Shown one piece after another: positions 43,079 to 44,081 of a stretch of 44,081 nucleotides of DNA. A program made the translations under genes and the position numbers. The stretch comes from Nitrososphaerota archaeon (GTDB lineage: Archaea; Thermoproteota; Bathyarchaeia; Bathyarchaeales; Bathycorpusculaceae). Where the stretch lies: contig JAISPR010000048.1 of assembly GCA_031274765.1 (NCBI GenBank), positions 1 through 44,081 on the forward strand, read 5' to 3'. How positions within the stretch are numbered: the stretch's first letter is position 1; the number at the start of each line of letters is the position of its first letter. Below the pieces are notes generated by a model. The model was given only the letters and a program-made list of their open reading frames with translations, ran no database searches and was not told the origin of the DNA.

Positions 43079-43347
43079 GTTACTACTCAGCAGGTTCCCA
43101 CTATGTAGGCAACCTCCGAAAATCTACATTTTTCCAAAGCGCCTGTTGAAAACGGTGTAACTATGTTATTTGTTTTTCTGAAATGGGATTTTTGGAGGTT
43201 GCATGTAGTGTTTTTACAACAAAATGATGCATATATAGTGCTTGTTCTTATTTTCCTTCTGTCACAATCATATTTTTGCAGAAAAACCACTATACATAGC
43301 GGTCTACAAGTGAAAAATAATGCTATACACCTCTGCTGAGTAGTAAC
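43079..43347 (-). repeat. repeat family E, copy 2, interrupted by a B element
   Basis: Ends GTTACTACTCAGCA and TGCTGAGTAGTAAC, flanked on both sides by the 8-bp direct repeat GTTCAAAC (43071-43078 and 43348-43355). Reversed relative to copy 1. Total 269 bp, i.e. 167 bp of E plus about 102 bp of the inserted family B element. Confidence 0.85.
43105..43208 (-). repeat. repeat family B, copy 3, nested in E
   Basis: GTAGGCAACCTCCGAAAA at the left and TTTTTGGAGGTTGCATGTAG at the right. Its reverse complement aligns with copy 1 (CCCATTTCAGAAAA and GGAAAAATGTAG). It lies within the E sequence equivalent to CACTACGTAGTG at 6248-6259. Confidence 0.8.
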
Positions 43348-43551
43348 GTTCAAACAACTTTTGTCCCAATGCTAGTGTTGGGGGAGACTGAAAACCCGAT
43401 AGTTAGATCAGGCGTTCTGTGGTAGGTGTTTGTTAGATAGTTTTGAGATATATCAGTTTGAGGTTTGTGGTTTGTTTTGGATTTTGGAGGGGGGTTGATA
43501 ATGTTTTGGTTGAGTGTGGTTGGTAGGGTGAAGGGGTTGTGGAAGGTGTGG

Positions 43552-43645
43552 AGACTGTTTAAAAATAGAATTTTTGTGTTTTTTGCAGAAATGGGTGGAG
43601 AAAATCGGTTTTTTATTTTTTGGGGTTTTTACTATTTTTTGACAG
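43552..43645 (+). repeat. repeat family A, copy 5, degenerate
   Basis: AGACTGTTTAAAAATAGAAT at the left; the core GGAGAAAATCGGTTTT is kept; right end decayed to TTTTTTGACAG. It lies in a G+T-rich tract. Confidence 0.6.
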
Positions 43646-44081
43646 GCGGGCAGGTTGTGGTTTGTTATTGGGCTGGCTTTTGTGTGGGGTTTTGTGTTTA
43701 GGGTGTGTTTGTGGATATTGTTTGCACTATTGTTTGCTGTGGGGGTTTTTTGTTTTTTGGTTCTTTATTGGGCTGAATAGTTATAATTTTTTAGTTTATG
43801 GAAAGTAAGAATTTTTGTAATATCTGTGATTTGCAATGTTTATTGTGTGTAAGTTTGATAGGTAGACGTTTAATTTGAATATTTTTATAAATTGTCTAAT
43901 GGGTTAAGAAATTTGGAAGTCGGGTGGGTTGAAAAGGGGGTGGTCAGATTAAAACAAAATTGGGCAGTGTGCCACTTTAGAATAGATAATTTGGCGTAGA
44001 ATCAAACCCGTGTTAACTCCATAGATGTTGATAGATTCGTCAAATTTTTAAGGGAAAAACCACGCTTAAATTTATGTACGA
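43646..44081. other. non-coding, G+T-rich then AT-rich end of window
   Basis: No supported gene. 43646-43790 continues the G+T-rich tract; the last 250 bp are AT-rich without recognisable structure. Confidence 0.4.

Noticed and set aside
42945-43355. tRNA-Val as integration site of a genomic island
   Set aside because: No integrase and no duplicated 3' tRNA end is visible; the nearby E element has its own 8-bp duplication unrelated to the tRNA end.

Overview
The window is archaeal chromosome. It carries the proteasome alpha / SBDS / exosome (Rrp4-Rrp41-Rrp42) cluster, the uS13-uS4-uS11-RpoD-eL18-uL13-uS9-RpoN block, eL43, a KEOPS Pcc1 subunit, TATA-box promoters and T-run ends of genes. RpoD with two complete [4Fe-4S] motifs, the DUF5518 membrane proteins, the MvhD/Nfn electron-transfer genes and the fairly low GC suggest an anaerobe of the Thermoproteota, most likely a Bathyarchaeia-like lineage. 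The lineage is inference; the domain is secure.

Layout. 0-5.7 kb: mixed housekeeping genes (RimI-type acetyltransferase, LarA-type racemase, GT2 glycosyltransferase, PP-loop tRNA-thiolation-type ATPase, YkgJ-type Cys-cluster protein, Mrr-like nuclease fold). 5.7-17.5 kb: accessory, repeat-rich stretch with ketol-acid reductoisomerase, a frameshifted secreted protein, a ThiF/MoeB-type E1-like enzyme, a DUF2795 protein, a large IPT-like-repeat surface protein, a TPR-like protein, an IS5-type transposase remnant and thioredoxin reductase. 17.5-21 kb: three-gene redox operon made of a tandem ferredoxin-MvhD fusion followed by NfnA and NfnB homologues. 21-25.6 kb: NERD protein, membrane proteins, AIM24-type protein, repeats. 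25.6-34.2 kb: proteostasis, RNA decay, translation and transcription genes. 34.4-40.8 kb: a RecA/RadA-like paralogue without the P-loop lysine, a small membrane protein, and SMC-ScpA-ScpB. 40.8-44.1 kb: almost gene-free, with a decayed IS630-type transposase, extreme strand-asymmetric base composition, tRNA-Val(CAC) and nested repeats.

The most unusual content lies between the genes. There are five families (A-E) of short (100-170 bp) non-coding repeats with terminal inverted repeats, resembling MITEs, in at least 17 full or partial copies. Two nested insertions are readable: E inside A at 6.1 kb and B inside E at 43.1 kb, the latter E copy flanked by an 8-bp direct duplication. The keto-rich (G+T) tract at 41.9-42.2 kb is still recognisable in translation as an IS630-type transposase, and most of its departures from the family pattern are explained by A-to-G and C-to-T changes on the coding strand. 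This suggests strand-biased hypermutation of a mobile element. A 188-bp stretch next to it has no C and only three A. A comparable amino-left/keto-right composition switch surrounds the IS5-type remnant at 15.2 kb.
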